From positions 78,594 through 142,593 of the forward strand of contig NZ_JBIAOU010000013.1 in NCBI RefSeq assembly GCF_042879035.1: a stretch of 64,000 bases of DNA. The letters are read 5' to 3'. This DNA comes from Rhodococcus_G sp042879035 (GTDB lineage Bacteria > Actinomycetota > Actinomycetes > Mycobacteriales > Mycobacteriaceae). The position numbers were made by a program, and so were the translations under genes. Shown here piece by piece: positions 9,800-18,223 of this stretch. Under the pieces are notes generated by a model that saw only the letters and a list, made by a program, of their open reading frames with translations, had not been told where the DNA came from and ran no database searches. Every line of letters starts with the position of its first letter. Position 1 is the first letter of the stretch.

Positions 9800-10671
9800 G
9801 TCCCCGCGAGATCGTGTCCACCCGGACTCGCAGCGCGCCCCGCCGCGTCGCGAGCAGTGGCCTTCTGCTGCTGCCGAGCACGCTCACGATCCTGGCGCTG
9901 TGCAGCGGCCTGTCCGCGGTCAAGTTCGCGCTCGAGGGGCAGGCCGGGGTGTCGCTGGCGATGATCGGCGCGGCCGCGGTCCTCGACTCACTCGACGGCC
10001 GCATCGCCCGACTGCTCGACGCGACCACCAAGATCGGCGCCGAACTCGACTCGCTGTCCGACGCCATCTCGTTCGGCGTCGCCCCCGCGCTCGTCCTCTA
10101 CGTGACGCTCCTCGACGGCAGCAACGCGGGCTGGATCGTCGCGCTCGTGTTCGCGGTGAGCATCGTGCTGCGCCTGGCACGCTTCAACACCCTCCTCGAC
10201 GACGACACGGCACCGTCGTACACCAGCGAGTTCTTCGTTGGCGTCCCCGCCCCGGCCGGGGCGTTGATCGCGCTCGCCCCGATCGCCGCGTTCGAGCAGT
10301 GGGGCGAGGGCTGGTGGTCGTCGTTCTGGGTGGTGACCGTGTGGACCGTGCTGTCGGCGGCGCTGATCGTCAGCCGGATCCCGACGCTGGCGATGAAGAC
10401 GTTCTCGGTGCCGCGCCGGATGGCGGCGGCACTGCTGGTCGGGGTCGCGCTGACGGCGGCCGCGCTGATCACCTACCCGTACATCCTGCTGATCGTGCTG
10501 GTGTGCGCGTACCTCGTGCACATCCCGTTCGCGGTCCGCTCCAAACGCTGGGTCGCCGCCCGCCCGGAGGTGTGGGACGTCAAACCCGCGGAGCGGCGGG
10601 CGATCCGGCGGGTGAGCTCCGACCGCCGCTCCTACAGCCGTCTGGGGCTGCGGCGCCCGAAGGCCCGCTGA
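9796..10671 (+). CDS. pssA: CDP-diacylglycerol-serine O-phosphatidyltransferase
   Basis: A 291-residue integral membrane enzyme forming phosphatidylserine from CDP-diacylglycerol and serine, the substrate of Psd. The CDP-alcohol phosphatidyltransferase motif is intact: DSLDGRIARLLDATTKIG followed by ELDSLSD (about residues 64-90), with the four metal-binding aspartates. Several hydrophobic segments follow and a basic C-terminal tail (RRSYSRLGLRRPKAR) faces the cytosol. Start GTG 9796 inside the psd stop; the open frame further upstream is psd in another phase. Confidence 0.95.
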   Translation: MSPREIVSTRTRSAPRRVASSGLLLLPSTLTILALCSGLSAVKFALEGQAGVSLAMIGAAAVLDSLDGRIARLLDATTKIGAELDSLSDAISFGVAPALVLYVTLLDGSNAGWIVALVFAVSIVLRLARFNTLLDDDTAPSYTSEFFVGVPAPAGALIALAPIAAFEQWGEGWWSSFWVVTVWTVLSAALIVSRIPTLAMKTFSVPRRMAAALLVGVALTAAALITYPYILLIVLVCAYLVHIPFAVRSKRWVAARPEVWDVKPAERRAIRRVSSDRRSYSRLGLRRPKAR

Positions 10672-10710
10672 CGGGTCCCGGACACCCCCGGCGGCCGGGA
10701 CACATCCCAC

Positions 10711-10716
10711 TACTGT
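10711..10716 (+). promoter_or_regulatory. Leaderless -10 box of the AAA ATPase gene
   Basis: TACTGT seven bases before the GTG start at 10724, with no Shine-Dalgarno sequence. Transcription would begin at or next to the start codon. Confidence 0.6.
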
Positions 10717-10723
10717 TGGTCGG

Positions 10724-12892
10724 GTGACCTCCCCGGAACTCGCGCTGACCGCCCGGCTCAACACGTCCGCCGCCGACGCCCGCCGCGGGGTGGTGCGGCT
10801 GCATCCCGAAGCCCTGGCCGCGCTGGGGCTGCGCGAGTGGGACGGGATCGCCGTGATCGGCGGCCGCCGGACCGCCGCGGTCGTCGCGTTCGCTCCGGCG
10901 GGCACCCCGACGGGGACCGCCCTGCTCGACGACGTCACCCTGTCGAACGCGGGGTTGAAAGAGAATGCGCGCGTCGTCGTGTCCCCGGTGACGGTGTACG
11001 GCGCCCGCGCCGCGACGGTGAGCGGGTCGGCGCTGGCGGTGCAGTCGATCTCGGAGTCGACCCTGCGGCAGGCACTGCTCGGCAAGGTCCTCACCGTCGG
11101 CGACACGGTGTCGCTGCTGCCGCGGGACCTCGGCCCCGGCACCTCCACGGCGAGCGCCACGCAGTCGCTGTCGCGCACGTTCGGGGTGGCGTGGACGTCC
11201 GAGCTGCTGACCGTGACCTCCGTCGATCCGTCGGGTCCGGTGAGCGTACAACCCAATTCGGCGATCGGCTGGGGGGTCCCGGCCGCCGTCCCGGCGCAGG
11301 CGGCGGTGGTGCAGCCGGCGTCGACGCACCAGCATCCCGAGCCGGTGCCGGTGGGCGACCTCGTCGGGGTGTCCGCGCAGTCCGCGAAGCTGACCGAATG
11401 GCTCAAGCTGGCGCTCGACGAGCCGGAACTGCTGCACACCCTCGGTGCGTCACCGCATCTCGGGGTGTTGATCACCGGTCCCGCCGGGGTCGGCAAGGCG
11501 ACACTGGCACGCGCGGTGCTCGCCGGGCGGACCGTCGTCGAGCTGGACGGTCCGACCGTCGGCGCACTCGAGTCCGGCGCCCGGCTGCAGCGCGTCGCGG
11601 ACGCGGTGGCGGGGCTGCGCACCGAGCGCGGCGTCCTGCTCGTCACCGACCTCGACGCGCTGCTGCCCGCCGACCCGGAGCCGGCGTCGACGCTGATCCT
11701 CGACGAACTGCGGCGTGCGGTGGACACGCCGGGGGTGGCGTTCGTCGCGACCACCGCGCACCCGGACGCCCTCGATTCGCGGGCCCGCGCGCAGGACGTG
11801 TGCGATCGGGAGCTGATGGTGCCACTGCCGGACGGGCGCACCCGCCGGGCGCTGCTGGAACTGATGTTGCGCAAGGTCCCGACCACGACCCTCGATCTCG
11901 GGGAGATCGCGCTGCGAGCACCGGGATTCGTGGCCGCAGACCTGGCGGCGCTGGTGCGGGAGGCGGCACTGCGGGCGGCGTCCCGGGCGAGCTCCGCGGG
12001 CAGCGAACCGCGCCTCGAGCAGTCGGATCTGATCGGGGCGCTGGAGGTGATCCGGCCGCTGTCGAGGTCGGGCGCCGAGGAACTCGCGGTCGGGTCGGTC
12101 ACCCTCGACGACGTCGGTGACATGGTCGAGACCAAACAGGCGCTGACGGAGGCCGTGCTGTGGCCGCTGCAGCATCCCGACTCGTTCGCCCGGCTCGGCG
12201 TCGACCCGCCCCGTGGGGTGCTGCTGTACGGGCCACCCGGATGCGGCAAGACGTATCTGGTTCGGGCACTGGCCAGTTCGGGGCAGCTGTCCGTGCATGC
12301 GGTCAAGGGCGCCGAACTGATGGACAAGTGGGTCGGCGCGTCGGAGCGGGCGGTACGCGAATTGTTCCAGCGCGCACGCGATTCCGCGCCGTCGATGATC
12401 TTCCTCGACGAGGTGGACGCGTTGGCGCCGCGGCGCGGGCAGTCCACCGATTCGGGTGTCACCGACCGGGTGGTGGCGGCGCTGCTGACCGAACTCGACG
12501 GTGTCGAACCGCTGCGCGACGTCGTCGTGGTCGGGGCGACCAACCGTCCCGACCTGATCGACCCCGCGCTGCTGCGTCCCGGACGGCTCGAACGGCTGGT
12601 GTTCGTGCCGCCGCCGGACGCCGACGCGCGCGGCGCGATCCTGCGGACCGCGGGACGGTCGGTGCCGCTGGCCGACGACGTCGACCTCGACGCGCTCGCG
12701 GTCGAACTGGAGGGGTACTCGGCGGCGGACTGCTCGGCGCTGCTGCGGGAGTCGGCTCTGGCAGCGATGCGGCGCAGCGTCGACGCCGCCGACGTGACGG
12801 CCGCGGACGTCGCCGCCGCCCGCGAGGCCGTCCGCCCCTCCCTCGATGCGGACCAGGTCGCGCACCTGCAGGCGTATGCGGAGGGGCGCTGA
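10724..12892 (+). CDS. Cdc48/VCP-like two-domain AAA ATPase
   Basis: 722 residues arranged like archaeal VAT/Cdc48. The N-terminal double-psi-barrel-like region (RLNTSAADARRGVVRLHPEA, LGLREWDGIAVIGGRR) precedes two AAA modules. D1 has Walker A GPAGVGKA (about 252-259) but its Walker B region reads LLVTDLDALLP, lacking the catalytic Glu, so D1 probably binds but hydrolyses poorly. D2 is canonical: GPPGCGKTY (about 502), MIFLDEVDALAPRRG, ATNRPDLIDPALLRPGR. It would unfold or remodel proteins. Homologous in place and type to Rv0435c, downstream of psd-pssA, but with its own leaderless promoter. Confidence 0.93.
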   Translation: MTSPELALTARLNTSAADARRGVVRLHPEALAALGLREWDGIAVIGGRRTAAVVAFAPAGTPTGTALLDDVTLSNAGLKENARVVVSPVTVYGARAATVSGSALAVQSISESTLRQALLGKVLTVGDTVSLLPRDLGPGTSTASATQSLSRTFGVAWTSELLTVTSVDPSGPVSVQPNSAIGWGVPAAVPAQAAVVQPASTHQHPEPVPVGDLVGVSAQSAKLTEWLKLALDEPELLHTLGASPHLGVLITGPAGVGKATLARAVLAGRTVVELDGPTVGALESGARLQRVADAVAGLRTERGVLLVTDLDALLPADPEPASTLILDELRRAVDTPGVAFVATTAHPDALDSRARAQDVCDRELMVPLPDGRTRRALLELMLRKVPTTTLDLGEIALRAPGFVAADLAALVREAALRAASRASSAGSEPRLEQSDLIGALEVIRPLSRSGAEELAVGSVTLDDVGDMVETKQALTEAVLWPLQHPDSFARLGVDPPRGVLLYGPPGCGKTYLVRALASSGQLSVHAVKGAELMDKWVGASERAVRELFQRARDSAPSMIFLDEVDALAPRRGQSTDSGVTDRVVAALLTELDGVEPLRDVVVVGATNRPDLIDPALLRPGRLERLVFVPPPDADARGAILRTAGRSVPLADDVDLDALAVELEGYSAADCSALLRESALAAMRRSVDAADVTAADVAAAREAVRPSLDADQVAHLQAYAEGR

Positions 12893-12895
12893 CGC

Positions 12896-12943
12896 GCAGT
12901 GGTGCACTTTCGGACGTTCCGGGGTCCGACGGTGCACCACTGG
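12896..12943. repeat. AGTGGTG hairpin repeat, intact copy 1
   Basis: AGTGGTGCAC at 12898-12907 and its exact complement GTGCACCACT at 12932-12941, with an inner stem CGGAC/GTCCG. It begins six bases past the AAA ATPase stop and ends just before the -10 box of the next gene. Same family as 43308-43355 and as the arms found at both assembly gaps and the right end of the window. Confidence 0.85.
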
Positions 12944-12946
12944 GGC

Positions 12947-12952
12947 TACGCT
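12947..12952 (+). promoter_or_regulatory. Leaderless -10 box of the DUF3089 gene
   Basis: TACGCT seven bases before ATG 12960. It abuts the right arm of the hairpin repeat, so the repeat occupies the place of the -35 region. Confidence 0.55.
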
Positions 12953-12959
12953 GCCCGGC

Positions 12960-13934
12960 ATGGCGATCTCCCGTCGGGCGCGCACCGTGGTCGTTCTCGT
13001 GTGGGCGGCGCTGCTCTCCGCCCTGGTGATCGCCCCGCCCGCGACCGCCGACTCCGGCACCACGTGGCTGTGCCGGCCGGGACAGCCGGACGACCCGTGC
13101 GGTGGACGCGACGGCGCCCCGATCGACTGCTTCTATCTGTATCCGACGGCGTCGCTGCAGCTGTCGACGAACGCGAACCACGACAGGTCACCCGAACTGC
13201 AGGCCGTCGCACGCGCCCACACGGAACCGTTCGGCGCGCACTGCAACGTGTGGGTGCCAGTCTACCGGCAGGTGACGCTGCGCGCGCTGTTCACCGGCAC
13301 CCCCGACGAGCGGGCCGCGGCCCTCGAGGTCGCCTACGCAGATGTCGAACGCGCCTGGGACGACTACCTGACCCATCACAACGACGGCCGCGGCGTCGTG
13401 CTGATCGGGCACTCGCAGGGCACCCGGATGTTGCGGTCCCTGATCCGCGACCACGTCGACGGGCGGCCCGTGCAGTCGCAGTTGGTGTCGGCGCTGCTGC
13501 TGGGAGGCAACGTCCTGGTCCGGGAGGGCGACGTCGTCGGCGGCGACTTCACCTCCGTGCCCGCGTGCACGAACGTCGGGCAGACGGGCTGCGTCGTCGC
13601 GTACTCTGCGTTCTCGCGCACCCCGCCGCCGGACACCCGGTACGGCCTGTCGACGGCGCCGGGGCTGGAGGTGCTGTGCACCAATCCGGCTTCCCTGCAC
13701 GACAATTCCGATGCGCCGCTGCACGCCCGGATCGGCGGAGTCGAGGTCGACGCGTTCCACGGCCGCTGCACCGACGGTGACGGCCCGCGGGTGCTGATGG
13801 TCGACGGACCGGGTGCGGCGTTGCTGCCGGCGCTGCCGAACGAGAGCTGGGGCCTGCACCTGCTCGACGTCAACATCGCCCAGCGCGACCTCGTCGACCT
13901 CGTCGCCGCCCAGAGCGCGACCTACCTGCGCTGA
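12960..13934 (+). CDS. Secreted DUF3089 alpha/beta-hydrolase-fold protein
   Basis: 324 residues with a signal peptide (MAISRRARTVVVLVWAALL, cleavage near PPATADS). The mature part reads WLCRPGQPDDPC, then APIDCFYLYPT and GVVLIGHSQGTRMLRSLI, the nucleophile elbow GHSQG. Downstream C-V-W-V-P-x-Y-R-Q-V and FHGRC fit DUF3089. Six or more cysteines suit an exported protein. Substrate unknown; these proteins resemble lipases and esterases. Start by leaderless -10 at 12947. The stop is followed directly by the first assembly-gap repeat. Confidence 0.85.
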   Translation: MAISRRARTVVVLVWAALLSALVIAPPATADSGTTWLCRPGQPDDPCGGRDGAPIDCFYLYPTASLQLSTNANHDRSPELQAVARAHTEPFGAHCNVWVPVYRQVTLRALFTGTPDERAAALEVAYADVERAWDDYLTHHNDGRGVVLIGHSQGTRMLRSLIRDHVDGRPVQSQLVSALLLGGNVLVREGDVVGGDFTSVPACTNVGQTGCVVAYSAFSRTPPPDTRYGLSTAPGLEVLCTNPASLHDNSDAPLHARIGGVEVDAFHGRCTDGDGPRVLMVDGPGAALLPALPNESWGLHLLDVNIAQRDLVDLVAAQSATYLR

Positions 13935-13935
13935 C

Positions 13936-14203
13936 CGCAGTGGTGGGGGGTGGGGGGGGGGGGGGGGGGGGGGGGGGCCCCCGGGGGGGGGGGGGGGCGG
14001 GGGGGGGGGGGGGCGCGGGGGGAGGCGCCGGGGGCCGGGGGGGAGGGGGGGGCGGTGGGGGTNNNNNNNNNNCTTCCCGCCGTCCCCCCCGCCCCGCGCC
14101 CCCGCGACTCCCAGGCCCCCCCCCCGCGCGCGCCCCCCGGCCGGTGCCCGCTGGGGGCGACTGCCGCCCCCCCCCCCCCCCCACCGCCCACCACTGGCGC
14201 GGA
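13936..14203. repeat. Assembly gap inside an AGTGGTG hairpin repeat (copy 2)
   Basis: Left arm GCAGTGGTG (13937-13945) and right arm CACCACTGG (14189-14197) flank G runs, C runs and ten Ns at 14063-14072. The arms match the intact copies at 12896 and 43308. The homopolymer interior has no coding or regulatory content that I would trust. It most likely replaces a hairpin of about 45-50 nt between two genes. Confidence 0.75.
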
Positions 14204-14208
14204 GCGCC

Positions 14209-14961
14209 CTACGCCCAGCGGGCGAGGATCTCGTTCGCGCGGACGGCGAGGGCGGCCTGCAGCAGCGGGCCGAAACTGACCCGGCCGACGCCGAGTGCCG
14301 CGTAGTTCGCGCGCTCGCCGCTCGCGGGTTCGGCGATCGCGTTGACCGGCAACGGGAGCGCGGCCGTCAGTTCGCGGTACACCTCGTCGGTGTGGAACCC
14401 GACGGGGTACAGCGAGTCGGCGCCGGCCTCGGCGCACAGCCTCAGCCGCGCGACGGCGCGCTGGACGCGGTCGGACTCGTCGCCGATCTGCTTGAGGAAC
14501 AGGTCGGTCCGGGCGTTGATCACCACGTGCACGCCGACGGCGTCCGCCGCGCGCCGCAGCCCGCCGACGAAATCGGCGTGCTCCTGCGCCTCCCGCAGCC
14601 GACCGCCCTCGCCGTGCACGGTGTCCTCGATGTTGAGTCCGACGGCGCCCACGTCGACGAGCCCGTTGATCAGCGTTTCCGGGCTCTGCCCGTACCCGGA
14701 CTCGATGTCCACCGACACCGGCAGATCCACCGCCCCGGTGATCTGCTCGACACGGGTGAGCAGTTCGGCGAACGTCATGCCCTCGTTGTCGGGGCGGCCG
14801 ACCGAGTCGGCGACCGGGTGGGAACCGACGGTCAGGGCGGCGAAACCGGCCTGCGCGGCCAGGTTCGCGGACCAGGCGTCCCAGACGGTCGGAAGGATCA
14901 CGGGGTCGCCGGGCCGGTGCAGTTCGAGCAACGTGGTGGCCTTCTCGGTGATCGATGCCAT
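14209..14961 (-). CDS. Isocitrate lyase/PEP mutase-family enzyme
   Basis: 250 residues of the PEP mutase/isocitrate lyase superfamily, which cleaves or forms C-C bonds (or C-P bonds) next to a carboxylate with Mg2+. Visible features: VILPTVWDAWSANLA, TVGSHPVADSVGRPD, VSVDIESGYG (metal-binding Asp-x-Glu), VGLNIEDTVH and VINARTDLFL. The KKCGH-type catalytic loop of true isocitrate lyase is absent, so oxaloacetate decarboxylase- or methylisocitrate lyase-like chemistry is possible. Divergent from the AraC gene at 15196 across 234 nt. Confidence 0.85.
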   Translation of the reverse strand: MASITEKATTLLELHRPGDPVILPTVWDAWSANLAAQAGFAALTVGSHPVADSVGRPDNEGMTFAELLTRVEQITGAVDLPVSVDIESGYGQSPETLINGLVDVGAVGLNIEDTVHGEGGRLREAQEHADFVGGLRRAADAVGVHVVINARTDLFLKQIGDESDRVQRAVARLRLCAEAGADSLYPVGFHTDEVYRELTAALPLPVNAIAEPASGERANYAALGVGRVSFGPLLQAALAVRANEILARWA

Positions 14962-15195
14962 GGTGGTTCCTCGCCTCGTGTGGTGTTGCCGAACATCGTG
15001 GCACGCCGGGACGTTCGGATCGGTGCAGACGACCTCGATGTCGGGGCCCGACGCGGGGAACGTGTCACAACCGTGTGAACTTCGGCGAAATCCGACGGGA
15101 ACCGCCGGGGATCCTCACTACCGTGGACGGCGATACGTCTGTGCGGGGCCGGTGACCCTCGGCCCTGCCTCCGTGCGCCCGCCCGAGGAGCCGGC
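14962..15195. promoter_or_regulatory. Divergent promoter region, lyase gene and AraC gene 1
   Basis: Contains an inverted repeat GTGTCACA-accg-TGTGAAC (near 15062-15080) and a TACCGT -10-like box near 15119 on the plus strand. A GAGGAG Shine-Dalgarno lies just before ATG 15196. It may hold sites for the AraC protein encoded next to it. Confidence 0.35.
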
Positions 15196-16155
15196 ATGAC
15201 CGTCGTGTTCGACACCGCACAGTTCGCGTCGAAGGAACGAGCCGACGCGACCTGTACCGCCATGCAGGAGAATTCGGCACCGTCCCACGTGGTCCTCGAG
15301 GACCCGACGTCGGTGTCGTCGCTGATGGAGGTGTGGTCGTACGGCGCGACGAGCGTCTTCCGGTCCCGGATGTCGGGGATGCAGCTGCTGCGCACGCACA
15401 GGCAGACGACCCGCGCACCGTCGCCGCTGGTGGCGATCGCGGTGCAGGAGACGGCGATCGCGCGCTACGAGCAGCGCGGCGTGCAGCGGCTCGTCGCGCC
15501 CGGTGAACTGATGGTCGTCGATCTGAACTCCGAATACGACTACGCGTGGAGCACCTTCGGCAGTTCGCGGTGCCTGCACGTGCCGATCGACCGACTCGCC
15601 GTTCCCTACGACGCGATCCGTGCGGCGTCGACCCGACCGCTCGACAGCCCGGTCGCCACCCTGGTGGCGAACCACATCTCCGCGTTGACCGTCGACGGCG
15701 ACCGGCTCAGCGGCGGCCCGGACGCCCACGCTCTCGGTGAGGCGAGCATCGACCTCGCCCGGGCACTGTTCGCCTCGCTGTCGGACGGCGACGGGATGCG
15801 CCGGACGTCGGCGGACAGCCTGATGGCGCGGATCCGCACCCATGTCCGCCAGCACCTGACCGATCCCACCCTGTCGCCGGAGTCGATCGCGGCGACGCAC
15901 GGTATCTCGACGCGGCGGCTCTACGAGCTGTGCGCCGCCGCCGATGTACGTCTCGAGCAGTGGATCATCGACGAACGCCTGCACCGCGCCCGCGACCAGC
16001 TGGCGCGGCCGCGGTCCCGCCAGATCGCGATCGCGACCGTCGCGCGGCGCTGCGGGTTCACCAGCCATGCGCACTTCAGCCGCCGCTTCCGCGCGCTGTT
16101 CGGCGTCACGCCCCGCGAGTGGCGGGAGATCTCGGCGCTGACCGGCGACCCCTGA
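15196..16155 (+). CDS. AraC-family transcription regulator 1
   Basis: 319 residues. The N-terminal half resembles the AraC-binding-like (cupin-type) domain; the C-terminal 100 residues carry the two helix-turn-helices (ATHGISTRRLYELCAAA and VARRCGFTSHAHFSRRFRA, then FGVTPREWR). Effector unknown. It stands 145 nt upstream of an alpha/beta hydrolase in the same direction and is paralogous to the AraC gene at 17151, which is likewise followed by a hydrolase. A direct repeat at 16248-16280 is a candidate binding site. Confidence 0.9.
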   Translation: MTVVFDTAQFASKERADATCTAMQENSAPSHVVLEDPTSVSSLMEVWSYGATSVFRSRMSGMQLLRTHRQTTRAPSPLVAIAVQETAIARYEQRGVQRLVAPGELMVVDLNSEYDYAWSTFGSSRCLHVPIDRLAVPYDAIRAASTRPLDSPVATLVANHISALTVDGDRLSGGPDAHALGEASIDLARALFASLSDGDGMRRTSADSLMARIRTHVRQHLTDPTLSPESIAATHGISTRRLYELCAAADVRLEQWIIDERLHRARDQLARPRSRQIAIATVARRCGFTSHAHFSRRFRALFGVTPREWREISALTGDP

Positions 16156-16247
16156 CGCGGGTGCGCCCAGGGGACAGAACCGTGCAGCGGCATCCGGTTT
16201 CGCCGGGCGTCACGCGACTACGGTGCAGCTGACCGTCCGTCCCACCG

Positions 16248-16280
16248 CACGAGTCGATCCACCCCACGAGTCGATCCACC
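16248..16280 (+). repeat. Perfect 16-bp tandem direct repeat upstream of hydrolase 1
   Basis: CACGAGTCGATCCACC occurs at 16248-16263 and again at 16265-16280 (17-nt period). It lies between AraC gene 1 and the hydrolase start. AraC proteins commonly bind direct repeats, so an operator is plausible. A TACGGT -10-like box sits just upstream at 16219-16224, which would place the repeat in the 5' untranslated region. Confidence 0.6.
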
Positions 16281-16300
16281 ACAGGAAAGGGCCGTGAGAC

Positions 16301-17143
16301 ATGCCTTCGTCGACACCCCCCGACACCATCGTCCTCGTCCACGGCCTGTGGATGACGCCCCGGAGCTGGGAAGGCTGGGTGGCGCACTACCGGGCCAAGG
16401 GCTTCACCGTCCTCACCCCGGCCTATCCGGGTTTCGACATCGAGGTCGAGGCCCTGCGGGCGAATCCCGACGTGATCGCGCGCCTCACCGTCCCCGAGAC
16501 GGTCGATCACCTCGCCGGGGTGATCGAGGGACTCGACCGGCCGCCGATCATCATCGGGCACTCCTTCGGCGGCACGTTGACCCAGCTGCTGCTGGCCCGA
16601 GGCCTCGGGGCCGCAGCCGTCGTCGTCGACTCCGCGCCGACCGAAGGTGTCCGGGTCACCCCGCTCTCCCAGGTCAGGTCCCTGTTCCCGGCGCTGAAGA
16701 ACCCGGCGAACCGGCACCGGGCCGTCGGGTTCACCGCCGAGGAATTCCACTACGCGTTCGCGAACACCCTCACCCGCGCCGAGTCCGACGCGGTGTGGGA
16801 GCGCTATCACATTCCGGCGCCGGGCAACTGGATCTGGGCGTACGGGCTGATCGCGAACCTCAAACCCGGACACCAGGAGACGTGGGTGGACTACGACCGG
16901 GACGACCGCGCGCCACTGCTGTTCATCGCGGGCGGGGCCGACCACATCATGCCGCCGTCGGTGAACAAGTCGAACGCGCAGCACTACCGGAAGTCCGCCG
17001 CCCTCACCGAGTACTTCGAGTTCGAGGGCCGGTCGCACTGGACCTGCGCGGAGCCCGGCTGGGAGGCCGTCGCCGACCACGCCCTCGACTGGGCTCTCGC
17101 ACACGCCGATCCGGCATCGCAGGCCAGCGAACCCACCGCCTGA
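16301..17143 (+). CDS. Alpha/beta hydrolase 1 (cytosolic)
   Basis: 280 residues without a signal peptide. TIVLVHGLWMTPRSWEGW gives the HG oxyanion segment, IIIGHSFGGTLTQLL the GHSFG nucleophile elbow, FIAGGADHIMPP the acid region and EGRSHWTCAEPGW the catalytic His. Likely an esterase or lipase of small substrates. The AraC gene on either side in the same direction suggests inducible control. The next gene follows after 7 nt. Confidence 0.85.
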   Translation: MPSSTPPDTIVLVHGLWMTPRSWEGWVAHYRAKGFTVLTPAYPGFDIEVEALRANPDVIARLTVPETVDHLAGVIEGLDRPPIIIGHSFGGTLTQLLLARGLGAAAVVVDSAPTEGVRVTPLSQVRSLFPALKNPANRHRAVGFTAEEFHYAFANTLTRAESDAVWERYHIPAPGNWIWAYGLIANLKPGHQETWVDYDRDDRAPLLFIAGGADHIMPPSVNKSNAQHYRKSAALTEYFEFEGRSHWTCAEPGWEAVADHALDWALAHADPASQASEPTA

Positions 17144-17150
17144 GCGGCGC

Positions 17151-18113
17151 ATGCTGCCGAGCCCTCCACCCGACGCCGCCGGACCCGGCCCGGCGCAACG
17201 CGACTCGCTGTCGCGGGCCGGGGTGCCGGTGACGATCGCGCCGCTGCGGTCCGACGCCGCCGGGTGGGCGCGGGTGCGTACGTGGAGGCTCGGCTCCGGA
17301 GTCCTGGTGCACGGCGCGGGCAGCGCGGTCGCGGTGGGACGCGCCCGGAGCGGGGACGCCGATCGGACCTCAGCACACCCGGTGACGCTGGCGTCGGTGA
17401 GCCCCGGCGACTGGGCCTTCACCCAGCGCGGTGTCACCGTCACCCCACTGCCCGACGATCACACCCTGATCCTCGTCGACCACGCAGCGCCGCACGACTT
17501 CCGCAGGCACGACGCCGGATCGGCGGCGAGTGTCACGTTCGACCGCCGGGTCCTGGACGTGCCCGCCACCGACCTGCCCGACGCCGCCCGGCTCCTGCGG
17601 GACGACGCGACCCGCCACGACCTGTTCCGGACCTTCCTGCGCGACCTCGTCGACGTCGCGGAGCGTTCCCCCGCCTCGCTCACCCACCTCGTGGACGCCA
17701 CGGTGGACCGCGCCCGGGCACTGATCATCGGTGCGGCGGCGCACGCGGGACGACCGGCCGACTCCGGGCTGATCGCCCGGATACGTTGCTACATCGACGA
17801 TCACCTCACCGACCCCGACCTCGGCCCGCACCGGGTCGCCGCAGCCCACAACATCTCGGTGCGGTCCCTGTACTCCCTGTGGTCGGGTACGGGGACCACT
17901 CTCGGCAACCACATCGTGACCCGGCGGCTCAAGGAGGCCCGGAAGACCCTCGTGGACAACGGCAGTCGTCACCTCACGATCGCGGCGATCGCCCAGCGGC
18001 ACGGCTTCACCGACGTCACCCACTTCACCCGACGGTTCCGGGACGCGTACGGGGTCACGCCCGGCCGGCTGCGACGGTCGCCGACCGAGGCGCCCGGCGC
18101 ACCGTCGGGCTAG
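17151..18113 (+). CDS. AraC-family transcription regulator 2
   Basis: 320 residues. C-terminal double HTH (AAAHNISVRSLYSLWSG; IAQRHGFTDVTHFTRRFRD, then YGVTPGRLRR) and an N-terminal effector/dimer region beginning GVPVTIAPLRSDAAGW. The C-terminal part is clearly related to AraC gene 1 (both read ARIRxxxxxHLTDPxL before the HTH). Starts 7 nt after hydrolase 1 and probably shares its transcript. Hydrolase 2 follows after 110 nt. Confidence 0.88.
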   Translation: MLPSPPPDAAGPGPAQRDSLSRAGVPVTIAPLRSDAAGWARVRTWRLGSGVLVHGAGSAVAVGRARSGDADRTSAHPVTLASVSPGDWAFTQRGVTVTPLPDDHTLILVDHAAPHDFRRHDAGSAASVTFDRRVLDVPATDLPDAARLLRDDATRHDLFRTFLRDLVDVAERSPASLTHLVDATVDRARALIIGAAAHAGRPADSGLIARIRCYIDDHLTDPDLGPHRVAAAHNISVRSLYSLWSGTGTTLGNHIVTRRLKEARKTLVDNGSRHLTIAAIAQRHGFTDVTHFTRRFRDAYGVTPGRLRRSPTEAPGAPSG

Positions 18114-18223
18114 AAGTCTGCGCTCTCGGCCGATCACCGACGGCGCCGCCACCCTAACCTCGGGGTCGTCCGGCGACCCCGGGACCCGGGAGCCGCTCAC
18201 CTCACAGAACGGGAACCCCGCGC

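Noticed and set aside
9988..12543. Minus-strand frame of 851 residues opposite pssA and the AAA ATPase
   Set aside because: Ser/Arg/Thr-rich antisense frame; both plus-strand genes have complete conserved motifs.
13946..14188. G-quadruplex or coding sequence in the G/C runs of the first gap
   Set aside because: Unbroken homopolymers adjoining Ns at all three sites of the same hairpin look like sequencing or assembly artefacts rather than biology.
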